Virus record (IMG/VR): IMGVR_UViG_3300047550_004734 | Coordinates: 1-59,048 of that record | Strand: one strand, 5' to 3' | Length of the DNA: 59,048 bases | Origin: a virus | Part shown: positions 47,662 through 57,700 of the stretch, piece after piece | How the letters are laid out: every line of letters starts with the position of its first letter | How positions within the stretch are numbered: position 1 is the stretch's first letter | Notes under the pieces: model-generated | Database searches by the model: none | What the model saw: the letters and a program-made list of their open reading frames with translations, nothing else | What the model was told of the DNA's origin: nothing | Made by a program: the position numbers and the translations under genes

Positions 47662-48086
47662 TATTGTTCTTGAGATTGTTGCTTAAGCAACTTTGCTAAC
47701 TCTGCAGTTGATCCAACAAAAAGAGCATTATTTACTGTTGTTGGTCCTTTTACTTTTTCCTCTTCAATATCTTTCAATTTCTTCTGCAAATCCATTAATT
47801 TTTCAGTGGCATCGGCTACATTTTTTATTAATTGACCTGCAACTTCGTAAGCTCTTGGCATTTCAGTTTCTTGAGCTAATTCAAGGATTCCATTTATTGC
47901 CTCTTGCCCCTTTTCAATTATAGAATACAAATTTCCTCTAGTATATTCATAATCTTTTTTTATATCATCAACATCAGAATTAACTTTCTCTATTTTTTCT
48001 ATTACTATTTCATTTTCTGAAGAAACCAAATCTCCACTAACATTAAATGTGTTATTTAAGTTATCGAATTTTTTTGACATTTTCAT
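47661..48086 (-). CDS. 16: Terminase small subunit, gp16-like
   Basis: A 141-residue, mostly helical protein. DVDDIKKDYEYTRGNLYSII, then GILELAQETEMPRAYEVAGQ and LIKNVADATEKLMDLQKKLK form the central coiled-coil core, and NNALFVGSTAELAKLLKQQ corresponds to the T4 gp16 segment ATVFMGSPTELM. T4 gp16 is 164 residues. It regulates the gp17 motor and packaging start. Its ATG overlaps the gp15 stop (ATGA). A mosaic gene lies between it and gp17, unlike T4, where 16 and 17 are adjacent. Confidence 0.88.
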   Translation of the reverse strand: MKMSKKFDNLNNTFNVSGDLVSSENEIVIEKIEKVNSDVDDIKKDYEYTRGNLYSIIEKGQEAINGILELAQETEMPRAYEVAGQLIKNVADATEKLMDLQKKLKDIEEEKVKGPTTVNNALFVGSTAELAKLLKQQSQEQ

Positions 48087-49078
48087 AATGCATTAAATCC
48101 AAAATTATCTCCACTTTCAATTAAATAGTTATCTTCTATTGTAATTGATTTAATCTCAGCACCACCTAAATGTGGTGTTGAGATTGTATTATCTTTTCCT
48201 CTTTGAACATTAAGAATATTTCCTGATTTTGAAACTACATATATTTCTTCCCCTTCAAGATCTAAATAGGATTTAGTTGAAATTGAAGTAGAGTTATTAA
48301 CTTCAATTAATGTATCTGTTTCCGATATATCTTTAGAAATGTTAGTAAGAACCACTCCAGTATAATTTTTAGTTGCTCTTGGTTCAACTGAATATACAAT
48401 TTCTCTAGTTGGACTTGTAGTTTGATCACCGGCAATGTATCCAATTGATGTTTTCTTAATAATACTATCGGTAACAGTAGAAATAGGTCCAAATATATAA
48501 GTTTTTGCAGTAAATCTTAGTGTGTATATTAATACTCTTCTAGTGGTGAAATCTCCTTCATAATCGTCTTGCATTGTAATATTTTCAAGAACAACAGGAA
48601 TGTCCCTCTTTTCATTAATTGTGTCAAGTAAATCGACTGTCATAGTATATGCAGGTTGAAAATAGGGTAAAATTTGCTCAACAATTTGAAGTGCATCATC
48701 ATTTAGCTTTGACATAATACTCAACTCAAATTGCATATTATATGGTACAGGTAAATACACCTTTTTTATATCACTACCATCAGTGACAGATTTTGTAATA
48801 AATGATTGAGTGGTTGTGGATTTTCTCTGAGGATCATAAGTTAATCCAGTAAATTCAAACGACATTCTTGGTAATGTAATTTGAATTGGTTTGCTTAAAT
48901 CTGGAGATTGATTGAGTCTAGCAAGAAATTTTTGAGTAGGTCCATAAGCAAGGGGTACTTTTATTACACTTACAACCGCATCTGAATTATTCGTATGTTT
49001 TATTGAAATATTATTAAATAATGATCCGAACGAAATTATAGTTTTTCTTAAAATTTCGTGATAGAAATAATCAAACAT
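48083..49078 (-). CDS. 15: Tail completion protein, gp15-like, with extra C-terminal domain
   Basis: A 331-residue protein that caps the tail tube and sheath for joining to the head. It starts MFDYFYHEILRKTIISFGSL, very like T4 MFGYFYNSSFRRYATLMGDL, and has QFELSIMSKLNDDALQIVEQ and ILPYFQPAYTMTVD. T4 gp15 is 272 residues; the excess is a C-terminal module (DTLIEVNNSTSISTKSYLDL, EGEEIYVVSKSGNILNVQRG) resembling a segment of the giant tail protein (EVIEYTSVSSNTLVISQRG). A late promoter TATAAATA lies 39 bases upstream. Confidence 0.93.
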   Translation of the reverse strand: MFDYFYHEILRKTIISFGSLFNNISIKHTNNSDAVVSVIKVPLAYGPTQKFLARLNQSPDLSKPIQITLPRMSFEFTGLTYDPQRKSTTTQSFITKSVTDGSDIKKVYLPVPYNMQFELSIMSKLNDDALQIVEQILPYFQPAYTMTVDLLDTINEKRDIPVVLENITMQDDYEGDFTTRRVLIYTLRFTAKTYIFGPISTVTDSIIKKTSIGYIAGDQTTSPTREIVYSVEPRATKNYTGVVLTNISKDISETDTLIEVNNSTSISTKSYLDLEGEEIYVVSKSGNILNVQRGKDNTISTPHLGGAEIKSITIEDNYLIESGDNFGFNAL

Positions 49079-49116
49079 AAAGATAACTTACTATACTACA
49101 ATAGTCTCTTAAACTA

Positions 49117-49124
49117 TATTTATA
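49117..49124 (-). promoter_or_regulatory. Late promoter TATAAATA before gp15
   Basis: A perfect TATAAATA on the minus strand, 39 bases upstream of gp15, just before the gp14 stop. Confidence 0.85.
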
Positions 49125-49125
49125 T

Positions 49126-50529
49126 CTAAGGCATTCCAAATGGATTTACTTCACTAAAATCTATAATTTCATCTGCTTCAGTTTCTATTTCATCATTTGC
49201 AGAGAATCCATCCCTAGTAGCATAACTTTCGATTGACTTCAAATAATGCGAAGCACTTGAAGCAGTGCCTACAATATTTTCTCCTAAAATGAATGAACCA
49301 GTTATATTAGAAACTTTCAAAACATTAGTCGTAGAATTCCATGATTTAACTCTAGCAGTAACTCCACTTTGAGATCCAACAACAGTTTCATTGAAAACAA
49401 AATTTCCAAAAGAATTTAATAAAGGATTTGATATTGTAATTGTTGGTGGTTGAGTGTATCCCAATCCAGCATTTGTAATGTAAATTGATGATATTGTCCC
49501 TGCAGAAGAAACTACTGCAGTTGCTGCTGCAGATACTGAGGATATTCCACTTATTATAATAGATGGAGATGTTACATATCCAGATCCTGAATTTGTAATT
49601 GTAATTATTCCTACTATACCATCACCAATAGTTGCTGTAGCCGCGGCACCATTACCACCTCCACCAATAAATCTAACTTTTGGTGCTACTGTATAACCAA
49701 ACCCGCTATTTGTGATAAGAACCTTTTGGACGGACTGTGATTTTGGATCTACATTGTCAGTACAAACAACAATACCACTAATCATTTCTGCAATAGCTGA
49801 TGCAGTTTTACCTCCAAAAGGTGCAGAAGTAAATCCAACAAATGGAGGAGAGGTATATCCTCCACCCCTATTTGTTACGGTAACAAACCTAACACCACCA
49901 TTTACGATTGATGCCACTGCAGTAGTAGTGCTAGCGGCACCTACCATATTAAGAGTTACTAGATTACCTACATTTCCGTTGTCTTGATCTTTATCTGAAA
50001 TGTTTCCATCTATATCGCCAATACTAGTATCGATAAGTTCATCTTCATATTGAAATAATTCGCACCTTAATTGATATGTATAAAGTCCTTGTAGTTGATA
50101 AAATGGTTTTTCATGTTCAACATACTTAATTTCAAATAAACGTTTTCCAAATGGAAAATAAATTAAATCTCCTTCTCTAGGTCTTGTATATATTTTGATA
50201 TTTGGTTGATTTTTTATTAATGGTGAAATATAATTTTTAAATCTTTCTCTAGATATTGTTAATGTAATCTCGTTAAGTGCTTGTATACCAAATTTAGATA
50301 AAATAGTAGGATTATCACTGTAACCCTCATAAGTTTCAATATAAGCTTCTATTGGATATGCATTATTAAATTCAGATTCTATAACTTCTCTTATAATAGT
50401 TTTTTCTGTAATATACTGTCTAGGTAAGTAATAAACATCAACACCATACATTCTTAGTTGTTCATTTATTAAATCTTGGATAAGACCTTGTTCCGTTTTT
50501 GATCCTTGAAGAAAAAAGGGGTTAAGCAT
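49126..50529 (-). CDS. 14: Neck protein gp14-like with inserted beta-repeat domain
   Basis: A 467-residue neck protein. The N-terminal 180 residues match T4 gp14 (256): INEQLRMYGVDVYYLPRQYI, AYIETYEGYSDNPTILSKFG and RPREGDLIYFPFGKRLFEIK. Residues 195-370 hold about five repeats of the form V-x-I-T-N-x-G-x-GYT-x-P-P-x-(I/V) (VLITNSGFGYTVAPKVRFIG, ITNSGSGYVTSPSIIISG, ITNAGLGYTQPPTITIS). A module GENIVGTASSASHYLKSI and a short acidic end (IIDFSEVNPFGMP), as in other gp14 proteins, follow. The repeat domain is an insertion relative to T4. Confidence 0.92.
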   Translation of the reverse strand: MLNPFFLQGSKTEQGLIQDLINEQLRMYGVDVYYLPRQYITEKTIIREVIESEFNNAYPIEAYIETYEGYSDNPTILSKFGIQALNEITLTISRERFKNYISPLIKNQPNIKIYTRPREGDLIYFPFGKRLFEIKYVEHEKPFYQLQGLYTYQLRCELFQYEDELIDTSIGDIDGNISDKDQDNGNVGNLVTLNMVGAASTTTAVASIVNGGVRFVTVTNRGGGYTSPPFVGFTSAPFGGKTASAIAEMISGIVVCTDNVDPKSQSVQKVLITNSGFGYTVAPKVRFIGGGGNGAAATATIGDGIVGIITITNSGSGYVTSPSIIISGISSVSAAATAVVSSAGTISSIYITNAGLGYTQPPTITISNPLLNSFGNFVFNETVVGSQSGVTARVKSWNSTTNVLKVSNITGSFILGENIVGTASSASHYLKSIESYATRDGFSANDEIETEADEIIDFSEVNPFGMP

Positions 50530-50533
50530 ATTT

Positions 50534-51388
50534 TTATCCTATCATATCTAATGGAGGAAGTTCATATGTGCTTGACATTTTTTCCATTAGAATGTCAATT
50601 TCTCTTTGAGCATCATCATACATTTGTCTGCCATTTAGTTCTACTCCACCTGGAAGTTTTACTCCCGTAAATTTGGACATATTTTGTCCCCATTGTCTTT
50701 TTATTAGTGCAGTAAGATACTGTTTTAAAAAAGAATCATTCCAAACACGAGAATAATCACTGGGATCTAAAGTTGAATAACAATCAATTATAAAGTAATT
50801 ATTAGTAGATACTGATCCCCAATCAATATCCAAGTATAGTCTATCTTGCCTTTTATTAAATCTTATTTGTTTTTGAGTATTTAAAAGAAAATCCAAGTCT
50901 TCTAAGTATGTTTTAACCATTGCATAAGAAAGTAATTCGGTAGTTCCCCAATAGTAAATATCATTTAAAAATAACTGATATTTTACACTAAACATATTAT
51001 GTGTAATTGTATTAGTACCATCAAATGTAAAAATCTTATTTACTCCAATGATATTAGGAGGAACTTGTAAGTAATTACTGTTCTCATAAAATGAGAATGT
51101 AGTAGCACTACCAACTATGTTTGTAGTTGCTGTTATTGTTGTAATTCCAGATGAAGTAGTTGATTTATTGCCTATTCCTGCCCTACCCCTATCAATATCA
51201 CTTTGGGTTATTTTATATTTGTAAAAAGTAGGATAAACACCATCGAAGTGACGTTCTTGGAAAAATTGAACCGCATCATCTACTAGATCTTCTATCTGCT
51301 CGTCTGCAACATTAATTTCTAAAACTGGTGCTCCCAGTTTTCTTTTACAATAGTCTATTAATTCCTGTCTAGTAGATGGTTGTGCCAT
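50534..51388 (-). CDS. 13: Neck protein, gp13-like
   Basis: A 284-residue neck protein (T4 gp13 is 309) that joins head to tail with gp14. Typical segments are STRQELIDYCKRKLGAPVLE, EDLVDDAVQFFQERHFDGVY, PTFYKYKITQSDIDRG and FLKQYLTALIKRQWGQNMSK, then MSSTYELPPLDMIG at the end. It shares its start base with the stop of a 56-residue gene (TAATG) and lies four bases before gp14, so translation is coupled through the neck genes. Confidence 0.94.
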   Translation of the reverse strand: MAQPSTRQELIDYCKRKLGAPVLEINVADEQIEDLVDDAVQFFQERHFDGVYPTFYKYKITQSDIDRGRAGIGNKSTTSSGITTITATTNIVGSATTFSFYENSNYLQVPPNIIGVNKIFTFDGTNTITHNMFSVKYQLFLNDIYYWGTTELLSYAMVKTYLEDLDFLLNTQKQIRFNKRQDRLYLDIDWGSVSTNNYFIIDCYSTLDPSDYSRVWNDSFLKQYLTALIKRQWGQNMSKFTGVKLPGGVELNGRQMYDDAQREIDILMEKMSSTYELPPLDMIG

Positions 51389-51558
51389 TAGAGTTTAAGA
51401 TTAGCAATTACTTCTTGTTGACTAAGATATAATTTTATATAAGATTTTGCAAAATTCCTTAGAATTTCAATATCATCTATACTATCTATGTCTCTTGAAA
51501 GTTTTTCATATTCAAACATTTTAGAAATATTTTCTAGTGTTACATTATCGGGATTCAT
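51388..51558 (-). CDS. Small helical protein upstream of gp13
   Basis: A 56-residue ORF, MNPDNVTLENISKMFEYEKL then DIEILRNFAKSYIKLYLSQQ and EVIANLKL. Entirely helical with an acidic centre. It overlaps the 75-residue gene upstream by 14 bases and touches gp13 (TAATG). I recall a similar small protein at this position in T4-like cyanophages. A tail or neck assembly role is possible from position only. Confidence 0.75.
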   Translation of the reverse strand: MNPDNVTLENISKMFEYEKLSRDIDSIDDIEILRNFAKSYIKLYLSQQEVIANLKL

Positions 51559-51772
51559 TTATCATACTCCTTAATAAGGTTTTTATTTCATGGAGATCAT
51601 TTTTAATCTCACTCATTTCAAATTCAAGATCTTTGATTTTTTTGCTTTCATTATAAGCTCTTTTATAATTCTCAACATAATTTTGATATCCATCACTATC
51701 ATTATTTACTATTCCATTTGAATATACATCACGAAGTAGGTGATCTTTATCCTTTACTTTAACATAATCCAT
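51545..51772 (-). CDS. Small coiled-coil protein after the giant tail gene
   Basis: A 75-residue protein starting MDYVKVKDKDHLLRDVYSNG at 51772, which is preferred over the Met ten codons earlier inside the giant gene. Residues 30-72 form a coiled coil (ESKKIKDLEFEMSEIKNDLH, EIKTLLRSMINESR). The N-terminal V-K-V-K...LVRD...S-x-x-I pattern is one I associate with tail genes of T4-like cyanophages. It is coupled to the giant gene upstream and the 56-residue gene downstream. Probably a tail-associated or assembly protein. Confidence 0.8.
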   Translation of the reverse strand: MDYVKVKDKDHLLRDVYSNGIVNNDSDGYQNYVENYKRAYNESKKIKDLEFEMSEIKNDLHEIKTLLRSMINESR

Positions 51773-51776
51773 ATTT

Positions 51777-54700
51777 TTATACCTTAGGTTTTGTTGTAGC
51801 AATTGCCCTCAATTGTTTAATTAGAGGAGGATTTGCTTGATTCTCTCCTGCCATTACAATTTTAATTGAGAACGCAGTAAAGTCTGGTAAATCATCTACA
51901 GAATACTCATAGTCTTTAAAACTTGTATCTGAAGAAAACTTAATTTTTGAGTCTGCAGATCCATCATTTTGTGACTTATCAATAACTCGTTTAATTCCTT
52001 GCCCATCAATTTGATAATTACTATATCCAGGGAATAATTCATAATTTTGAGATGTATTTGGAGAATCTTCTCTAAAAATTCTATATAAAACTCTTATATC
52101 ATTAAGATCTGTATGACTTGCAGAGAAAAGAACTTTGATAGAATTTGCTGGTATTTTTAGACTTATCGGTTTTGAAATATAAATTGTTTCATGCTTATCT
52201 TCATATAAAGATCTAACGGTATCATCATTCGCATAATCGGCATTATCATTTATTCCAACAGGACTATTAATTAAGTTAGATGTTACAACTGCACTAACAT
52301 TAATCAAATCAATAACGGGAGATACTCTAGAATCTGTACTATTCATTAAAAATTCCATAGTAAATGACCTACTTCCAGGAGACTCAGTTATGAACTTTTC
52401 CTCATTAATTTCAGAACAAATTAACCTTGGGGTATCAAAATAAAATATTCCATTTAAAGGAATTGTATTAAATCCCTTATCTACGAATGATTTTTCAGAA
52501 CCACTGACACTAGTTCCGCTGAAAGTTCTGATTCTAGCATTAATATTGGTTTTACTTGGAATAATAGATGATACTTTTGGTGCGATAGATTCGAATTGAA
52601 TATTATTAGAAATTAATGTTCCAGGATCACCTAACTGTAAAGTTTGTTTGAAGTATAGATCATTTGTACGATTAGATCCTATTCCTGCAGAATTAGATGG
52701 ATCAATTTTTATATAATAAGAATTTAAAGTAATTGGATGAATTTCGGGATTTACATCTGCAAAATTATGAACCTTATTAATTCTTCTCAAAGAAAATCCA
52801 TTAAACTCATACTTGTAAACAGGAACTCCAGATTCATATGATTGCGCTTGAGTTCCATCAACACCTCTTTGTGATATAACAAGAGTATTTGAACTTACTG
52901 AAGTATATTCAATTACTTCATTTCCAATAATTACATATCCAGGATTTAACGGTCCAACTGAAACTCCTTCAAAAGTTTCAAATCCTGAGGAAGATATTAA
53001 TGATATTGACCCAACTTCAGTTGAAAGAATTGGTAAAGTAGTTTTTGAATTGACTTCATTGCCAACTGGTCTCATTTCACTAATTCTCACATAGTTTTCG
53101 GAAGAATGCATACAATGATTCATCTGACTAATCTTCATATGCAATCCATCATAATATGGATCTGTAATAATTGTTCCTACTGTTGCTCCAGTAGAAACAT
53201 TTGATCCTGATGAATTAACATAGGAAAGTGTAGTAACTCCAACACTAAAGTTTCCTTGAACGTTATCAATAACAAATGTATTACTAATGTTTGTTATTGC
53301 TGAAACAGTAAGTTTTCCCCCAAATCCAACATTCAAACCATACTCTTTTTCTGGAATGATTAAAGAATCTCCTACTTGATACCCCAATCCACCAGAAGTA
53401 ATGGTTACTGTAGAAATTTCTGAATTAACAACACCAATTGTTGCCACGGCACCATTTCCATATCCAGTTTCACTTTCCAGGGAAACTCCTGTAAATGTCC
53501 CATTACTATATCCTGTACCTACATTAGATATAATTGCTGAAGTTAAACTTCCAGCAATCCCTATCAATTTACCACTCGCAGATCCTTGTTTAATAGTTAC
53601 TCCAGTTGCTATTCCAGTACTATTATATCCAGTAGAACCAAGACCAACGATAATTCTCTTAGATAAAGGCATAAATTGATTACTTCCGGTCACGGTTACT
53701 TTTTTGTTTCCTAAAGAAAGTTTAGGATTAAAAAACCTAACAATACCATCAGAAACAAAGTTTGCTCTATAAATTTTATATTTTAAATCCTCAAGTTGTG
53801 AAGGAGACCAAACTGATCCATTTTGAGATTTAAATAGACTTCCTAGAGTTGGTTGTGCTGATATTTTTATTCCAGATTGTATGTCATTAAATCCTAACTC
53901 AGAGATAAACACTCTATACTGAGGACTTCCGGAAAGTAAAACAATTGCAAATTCTGAAGTCTGTTGACTTCCTATTGGAGCATTACGAACTTCAAGTTGT
54001 TGTGGACCTGGAAGATATACTGGAGATGGGAAAGTAAATTTAGTTGGTATTGATCCATCTGCAGAAAGATTTACATCATCAGGGGATAAAGTAACTTCCG
54101 AAAAGGGAACAACCATATTACTTGGAACTCCAGAAACCATTGGTCTAATTTGAAGAGTTACTGGTATACTATCATCTTTAGTTTCAAAGAAAACGTCCAC
54201 TGAAGTTATAAAAACTCCCGTAGTATCTCTAACGTAGAATGATTGCGCGAGAGGATCATGAGTTTCCCATTGTCTAATTTGATTCTGCCCAGAACCAGAT
54301 GAAGTTGATGTGTTAGTTGTTGTATTAGTTGTGGTATTTGTAATGTTTGTTGTATTTACGTTATAACTACTGAGAATTGTTATATTCCTAGTTGTAAGAA
54401 TATTAGTTTCTGTAATATTTGTTATCGCCGTTGAAGAAAAATCTTCCTGAGCTGAACTTTCATTAATTCTTGTATTTGAAATAAACTCATTATATACTTT
54501 ACCAAGATTTTCTAATGCTGGAGTATCAATTATAGTAAAAGTATTTTTTCCATTTATCCATTGTGGATTTCCTGGAACATTTGGATCTGGTATAAACAGT
54601 GATCCAATTAATCTGCCATTATTGTCAGAAATAAGACGAATATTACTAATTTTTGCAATTGCACCAGAGGTCTTTCCAATTAGTTTCATATTCATTCCAA

Positions 54701-57700
54701 TCTGACCGTAGAATTCGGTCTCTGAAGGTAATTCTAACGATTTTGTGTCAACATTTAAAAATGTTGACGATTCACTATAATCTTCTTGTATTACTTGTTG
54801 AGTATATGGATTCAATTTAAATTGAGAAAATTGACTTCCAGAACCATTATAAGAACCAGATTTATGATTTGGTTTACATAGTCTGAATCTAATTTTACCA
54901 GAGGTAAAATGTGGATCACTTTCAACTGTTTCTCCAATTTGGAATTTACCAGAAATCATTTCAACTTCAAGTAATTTTGGTACTATGTATTTACTAACAT
55001 CGATACCCTGGAAGAAACTATAAAATCTAGTGCGTGGTCTTAATCCTTTTACATCGAATTCAATATTTCTACTTCTTAAATACCTAATTTCTTCAGTATA
55101 ATTAGAAATTGATTCTGATGTAGTATCAGTTGTTATAATTTCTGGGGGAACTATTATTGTAGATGTATCAGAAACACTTTCCGTAGTTGTTTTAGTTTCT
55201 GTTGATGATGTTATTTGTGCTGGTTGGCCGGGAGTAAATTGAATTAAAAATCTATTATTGCGTTTATCAGATGCAATAGCATTGATATAATCACTTGCAA
55301 CATCTGATGGCAATAACCGTCTAATTAAATCTGCTCCGGCAGATGTAAGTCTATCTTTCCATACTTCAAGATGAATTGTATTGCCATTTAATACACCACT
55401 TTGTCCATAAGATCCTCTATTTCCAGATGAAGTGCTTGGAGATCCTTTAATATTGTTAGTAATACCAATTAATCCCCCATATCCAAAAGAGAAAAATCCT
55501 TTGATATTTTTTTGATTATATGGGGATAATACATTTCTAGCATTTGTGATCCAATCAAAAGAATTAATTCCTGTTTGTGGATTTGGTGGACTATTTACAA
55601 ACACCTCTTTGTTTACGGTAACATTATTTGTTATTGTTATATTTTGATCAGCTCTTTGTACTCTATCTGTAACCTCTTTATAACTTGTTGTTGTGACTGC
55701 TTTCTCGTCTATCCAACTATCAATAGGAGGATTAAGAGTGATGAATCCTTCCCAATACTTAACTAAAAATGGAGTTACACTTTCTGTTTTAGTTGCATAA
55801 ATTTGTTCAAAATAAAGAACCTCATCATAATTAAGTGTTATTAAGTCTCCTGTTTTTTTAATATTTGGTGATCCTAAATCAGTAACATAACTTTGATCTA
55901 CATTAGGATTGTAAGTTTGACCAACACCACTAATAGCTTCCGAACCAAGTTGTAAATCTAAAGAAGTAGTATAATGTAAGGGTCTTAGCGTGTTTGTGCT
56001 TGTATCAATACAGGATTTAAATGAAGGATTTTGTAAATCATGATATTCATGAGAACTAAAGTTGTCCACAAAAAATCCACATTTGAATCTATCGAGCCCA
56101 GTTTCTGCATCTTTGATAGTAAAGTTTTCAGTTTTACTCTCTAACATAGAAAGTGTTGTAAACTTTTCAACTTTTTGTATTCTATCTTCAAGCAATGCAA
56201 TATCAGACATTCTATATCTCTTATGTTGAGACATATCAACGTTAATATTTTTTACATTGTATACATACGGCGGAACAAAAACAGTTGCAATGTCTAAAGA
56301 ATTACTTTTAAGTGGTGGTGGAAGTGGGCTTGATGATGGAGTTCCTGGAACAACCTCAAAAGTCCCGTCACTATTTAAAAATACTCTATCAATTCTACCC
56401 ACATAATATGAATATGAAAGAATTAGATTTTCGCCAGGAGCAAGAATATACTTTGAATACTGTCCATCAGTAGCAAAATTCCTTGAATCAAATTCAAATG
56501 GGGATTTTGATGAACTAGTATATGGAGCAACTCTTGGTCTAATATCAATAAAATCTGTTAATCTTGAACCATTATAAGAAAGAATATTATGTTTAAAATC
56601 ATTCGAATTATAACTATTTGCAGTTATAATCTCTCCAGTGTCTGATGATTCAATAATATAGTTTTGGAATATTATTTTTATTTTTCCTTTTGGTTCTTCT
56701 ATGTTATTTTTTCTAATAATTCTTGAAAAATCATAAAAAGAATCTCTTTGTCCATCATCAAATATAAAATTTTGAGTGATATTTTTATCACCAATAGTTT
56801 TATTCACTATGATAGATTCTTCTAGTGAATCTTGTCCTACAACTACTTCATCTATAGTAAACTGGATTGTATTTAGATAAGTATATTCTATTTTATCACT
56901 ACCAATTTTTGAAGTTATGATTGCTGCTGCCCCTGAAGTTTTACCTTCAATTTGCTCTCCAATTACATATTTTTGATTTCCAAACGCATTTCCACTAATC
57001 TGTAGTGTTGGAAGACTTGGGTTTAGAGTATTGGATGATTCATAAACCGCAAGAACTCTGACTACATCAGGTACATTTAAACTAATTTGTTTATCTTGTA
57101 CTCTTGTACCATAAACCCTACTATATGTTAATCCATCATTTAATGTAGTAGTTCCAATCCCAGATGATGTAATCTTGGAATTAGAAACTATAATAGAAGA
57201 AACTTTATTTAATTTTTTACTTTTTGAGTTTGCATTAATGTTCTTAACAGTAGCTATTACTTTAGCGTTTATTCCAGAAGAAGTACTGAGACCTACAAAT
57301 TCTAAAGTTTTTCCATTTGCAAGAAGATTGTACTTGTCGGATCTCATTCTTTCAATTGAACCATCATCATAAGTTATTAGAAACTTATCCTCATCAAAAG
57401 AATCAAAATAAATATCGACATCTGAAGGATCAATATTTATTGTGATTTTGGAACCAGAAAAAGATGAAATATTAAATGAACGTCTTTGGGTTATTTCATT
57501 TCCTTCTAAATTAATTGAGGAAACATTATCAGCACCCAATCTCGTCAATAAAGATGAATCTTGTATATTGATGGATGGTTCTACCTTAATAACATTTGTG
57601 ACTTGGAAAGAACCTGATTCTAATTTTCCATCACATACTCCAGGAACAGTGGTAATTCCGGAAACTGTAAAACTAGTTCCACCAAGACTTACTGACTCAA